Of a stretch of 8,665 nt of DNA, positions 7,001-8,665 are shown piece by piece. Both the position numbers and the translations under genes were made by a program. Below the pieces are notes generated by a model that was not told where the DNA came from, did not search any database, and saw nothing but the letters and a program-made list of their open reading frames with translations. This stretch comes from JAEZKC01 sp046538945. GTDB taxonomy: Bacteria; Fibrobacterota; Chitinivibrionia; Chitinivibrionales; Chitinispirillaceae. The stretch's first letter is position 1. Each line of letters opens with the position of its first letter. The stretch is from assembly GCA_046538945.1 (NCBI GenBank), contig JBKHHW010000130.1, forward strand, positions 1 through 8,665, read 5' to 3'.

Positions 7001-8566
7001 CTGCTCTGTGATTTCACGCCAAACAGTTATGGCCCCGGTCAGATTTTGCTTTTCATCAAAGATCGGAGCTGCTGACAAGGCGAAAAGCCGCTCATTCCCA
7101 CTTCTGACCAGCAGATACTCTTTTTCAGATACAATCTTCTTTTCCCGGATGGCCCTGCACAAAGGCAGAAAATGATAATGCGGCGGTTTGCGAGTCGAGG
7201 GGTCAAGTATACCCCATACATCCGGCTGCTCCTCAGTGCCGACAATATCCTCTACAGACATCTGCAGGTACTGGCTCTGAAGACGGTTTGCCTCAACTAT
7301 TCTCCCTGTTTTATCCACCAGCATGATTCCAACCGGGGAAAATTCCATAATGACATCAAGAACCCGTCTGCGCTCCTCGGCTACCGCAAGACTTGTCCGC
7401 AATTCTGTGATATCCCGCCACGCACCGATTGCACCAGTCACGTTTCCCCTTGTATCTCTTATTGGTGACGCGTTGATGGAGAAAATTCTGGTTTTCCCAT
7501 CCTGCTTTTGAAATACCTCGTAGTTCAAATACTGTTCACCTGTAATGACAGACTTCGAAAGAGGATGTTCGTCCGGAACCAGTCGCCTTCCATCAGGCCA
7601 GTACAAATCCAGCAGCTCAAGCCTGGCTGGCTCGTTTGTCCTTAGAACATCCTCCACAGATACCCCCAGCACCTCTCCCATGCGCTTACTGACACTCCGT
7701 ATCATATGATTTTCATCAGATACCATTATTCCTTCAGGAATAAACTCAAGCAGTGCGTCAAGTGTGGCTGTTTTCTTTTCAAGCTGCCGGCGGGTTTTCC
7801 TCAGTTCGGTAATATCATTTCCATCAATCAGTATCTCCTCCCCTTCTCCAGACCCGTCATACGTCACCTTCAAATTCCAGGTAAACCAGATCCGTGAACC
7901 GTCCCTGCATACGCCTTCACTTTCGTTTGCATAATGCCCGGAAGGATTCGAGAATAACTCCTCCACCAAGTCCGAATTGTCATTTCCTGATGAATCGAAC
8001 TCGGGAACAACAGTTCCCACAAAAGACCTTTTGCCAATAACCTCATTGCGGTTATAACCGAAAATCTTTTCAGCAAAACTGTTGAAAAAAGTGATTACCC
8101 CTTTGCGGTTGAACCCTATTATAATACTGTTGATATCCTCCACGAATTTGCGGTACATCTCCTCGGATGCTCTGAGTTTCTGGGCTGATTCATGTTTGTC
8201 AGTTATATCTTCAACCGCAAGCAGAATGAATGATTCCTCTTTCACTTGAGTTTCCAACAGCCTGGCACTCAGCAGCATGACCCTTTCCCCAAGCCTCTCG
8301 AACACATGCTTCACCTGGAAATCTTCAACCAACCGATGCCCGGAAATTACATCACTCAGAAGATGGCGAAGATCGGGGATGTCCCACTGACCATTGCCCA
8401 GGCGATACACGCACCTTCCTTCGGTTTCCTCTCTCGAGACCTGGAATTTTTTGTAAAAGGATCGGTTGGCAAACACAACCCTCAAATCACCATCCAGGAC
8501 AAGAAGCGCTTCGCGCACTGTGTCGACGATTGATTCTGCAAACCTGAGGGAATAGCTGTTATTCAT
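4025..8566 (-). CDS. Giant soluble sensor histidine kinase with about ten PAS domains
   Basis: Cytoplasmic kinase of 1513 residues with no signal peptide or membrane segment. About ten PAS/PAC modules end in recognisable DIT-like motifs: roughly 5-122, 133-256, 265-390, 400-522, 532-645, 655-772, 783-896, 908-1023, 1033-1156 and 1165-1282. The first, with VYRLGNGQWDIPDLRHLL, is the PAS type also found in CheB/CheR-PAS fusion proteins. The seventh is PAS_3-like. HisKA follows with H1305 (SYSVSHDLRSPL), then HATPase_c with N1419 (LENILRNSWKY), G1 DNGVGF (1449-1454), F-box IFEPFKR and G2 TGTGVGLSIVKR; this is the Cph1/phytochrome-like HPK class. All catalytic motifs are present. There is no receiver, so the phosphoacceptor must be another protein. 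M1 is the earliest possible start: an in-frame TAA lies two codons upstream, and the first PAS begins almost at once. There is no strong Shine-Dalgarno site. PAS ligands cannot be read from the sequence. It is first in the apparent three-gene operon. Confidence 0.95.
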   Translation of the reverse strand: MNNSYSLRFAESIVDTVREALLVLDGDLRVVFANRSFYKKFQVSREETEGRCVYRLGNGQWDIPDLRHLLSDVISGHRLVEDFQVKHVFERLGERVMLLSARLLETQVKEESFILLAVEDITDKHESAQKLRASEEMYRKFVEDINSIIIGFNRKGVITFFNSFAEKIFGYNRNEVIGKRSFVGTVVPEFDSSGNDNSDLVEELFSNPSGHYANESEGVCRDGSRIWFTWNLKVTYDGSGEGEEILIDGNDITELRKTRRQLEKKTATLDALLEFIPEGIMVSDENHMIRSVSKRMGEVLGVSVEDVLRTNEPARLELLDLYWPDGRRLVPDEHPLSKSVITGEQYLNYEVFQKQDGKTRIFSINASPIRDTRGNVTGAIGAWRDITELRTSLAVAEERRRVLDVIMEFSPVGIMLVDKTGRIVEANRLQSQYLQMSVEDIVGTEEQPDVWGILDPSTRKPPHYHFLPLCRAIREKKIVSEKEYLLVRSGNERLFALSAAPIFDEKQNLTGAITVWREITEQKKTEQQLRRSELQFRRMFEYHRAIMLLIDPNTGIIIDANDSAVRFYGYSREELRLMNINDLNQLSREQVVEEMQRALFEQRDHFIFPHKLSDGELRWVEVYSSPVQTENRQLLFSIIHDITERRKTEEALRESEERFRGIFDNAALGIVEADRDGHFIAVNEQLCQILGYTREQLLKYNVYDLTAPEDREKSNRINARLHEGVFRKYSYEKRYLKGDGSRLWVHVTVSAIYDSRNRRIGSVNTIEDISARKKIESALRGSEERFRTLADNISQLVWMATPEGEIFWFNKRWYDFTSTSLEIMKAEGLKKVIHPDFVERATTTFQESIESGKIWEFTFPMRKGDGTYRWFLSRANPIRDDAGRITRWFGTNTDISEIKRVQEELNVAAERFKRIASSNIVGVIIAGSDGSISFANDYFLNVVGYSREDFEQGRISWKEITPREFAHLDEHAIEQLQETGVAIPYEKQFMRKDGSRVWVLLADTMLPGPESEILAFVLDVTERRSALDEAEARRAEVEAILDSLPDGYILYDQNGSVVSMNDRARAVIGFTDEDMKRPYEERIKDLKILSPEGKEYLVDKMPSYRAIKYGETTRDVIMDIVRPDREYWISVSASPISANGRRLGAVMEFSDITNLRRIQEQLTGERNFVNAILDTSGAMILISDRNGRIIRFNKACEELTGFSAEELKGHSIYDLVPEDELSDVKKVVTERLLDGEKMVEHENHWITKSGERKFIRWRNTSLPDDQRNTPLIVATGIDISDRKHFENELTATNRELESFSYSVSHDLRSPLAVIGNFAAILLEDYAESLDEEGQDYLGRMIINVKKMQKLIDDILRLSRVSRQEVKREDVDLSSIVRGYLEELHSAEPKRRAEFSVQENVYASADPQLVHVALENILRNSWKYCSKRETTRVEFGAELHDGNTVYFVKDNGVGFDSEYAETIFEPFKRVHAEQEFTGTGVGLSIVKRVIDRHEGRVWAKGKVGEGAEFYFTLG

Positions 8567-8568
8567 CA

Positions 8569-8598
8569 GTTATCCGTTGTTCTGTTATCCGTTGACCG
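8569..8598. repeat. Degenerate repeat adjoining the 21-bp array
   Basis: The 11-mer gttatccgttg occurs at 8569-8579 and again at 8584-8594, a 15-base period. The second copy runs into the first unit of the 21-bp array. The pieces share the ccgttg and gttgttc words with the main array, so this looks like a decayed or variant end of the same repeat tract. It lies directly in front of the giant kinase start and covers the place where its ribosome binding site should be. Confidence 0.6.
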
Positions 8599-8653
8599 TT
8601 TTCGGTTGTTCGTTGACCGTTTTCGGTTGTTCGTTGACCGTTTTCGGTTGTTC
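8591..8653. repeat. Three perfect 21-bp tandem repeats upstream of the giant kinase
   Basis: Copies at 8591-8611, 8612-8632 and 8633-8653 are identical, each beginning gttgaccgttttcgg. Every unit holds a small inverted repeat, ACCG-TTTT-CGGT. The array ends cleanly at 8653, so within the window it has exactly three copies. It lies 25 to 87 bases before the kinase start codon, in the expected promoter and leader region; I find no convincing -35/-10 pair there. A 21-bp period is two turns of the helix, so bound proteins would line up on one face. It could be a regulator-binding array, or simply a hypervariable intergenic repeat of a kind scattered in some genomes. There are no spacers, so it is not CRISPR. 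Confidence 0.9.
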
Positions 8654-8665
8654 AGTTCCGCTCAC

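Noticed and set aside
8591..8653. CRISPR array
   Set aside because: The units are directly adjacent with no spacers, and no cas-like gene is present.

Overview
This is a bacterial window of moderate GC, apparently near half by eye. Almost all of its coding capacity lies on the minus strand and is devoted to signal transduction. The lineage cannot be fixed from the sequence. Very large multi-PAS kinases, a Phd-type antitoxin with a PIN toxin remnant, and the wreck of a secreted beta-helix protein (possibly with a type IX-like C-terminal signal) would suit an environmental Gram-negative of the Fibrobacterota, Bacteroidota or Chlorobi kind. That placement is inference only.

Right and centre (8566 down to 972, minus strand): three genes in one direction. 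The first encodes a soluble 1513-residue histidine kinase with about ten PAS domains and a HisKA/HATPase_c core. After 62 bases comes an 864-residue membrane kinase: TM, periplasmic double Cache, TM, HAMP, two PAS, and a NarX/DegS-like (HisKA_3-type) core. After a further 12 bases comes a 127-residue stand-alone receiver domain with no output domain. The short gaps suggest one operon. The membrane kinase is the more natural phosphodonor for the receiver. The soluble kinase may add a second cytoplasmic input. Upstream of the first gene lies a perfect three-copy 21-bp tandem repeat.

Left (1 to 953): a decaying region. An intact Phd/YefM-like antitoxin gene overlaps by four bases a PIN-domain toxin gene that is a pseudogene. 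The toxin gene is shifted by a 7-bp tandem duplication and again by a deletion of about 14 bases that removes the segment carrying a catalytic aspartate. Back to back with the antitoxin gene, on the plus strand, is a near-consensus sigma70 promoter, a Shine-Dalgarno site and the signal-peptide start of a secreted beta-helix-like protein. That reading frame collapses after 65 codons. A possible C-terminal sorting-signal remnant follows in another frame just before the end of the receiver gene.

I see no RNA gene, CRISPR array, transposase or clear rho-independent terminator. The best candidates for something less ordinary are the two-kinase, one-receiver cassette with no visible output and the repeat array in front of it. 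I do not see firm evidence for a wholly new system.
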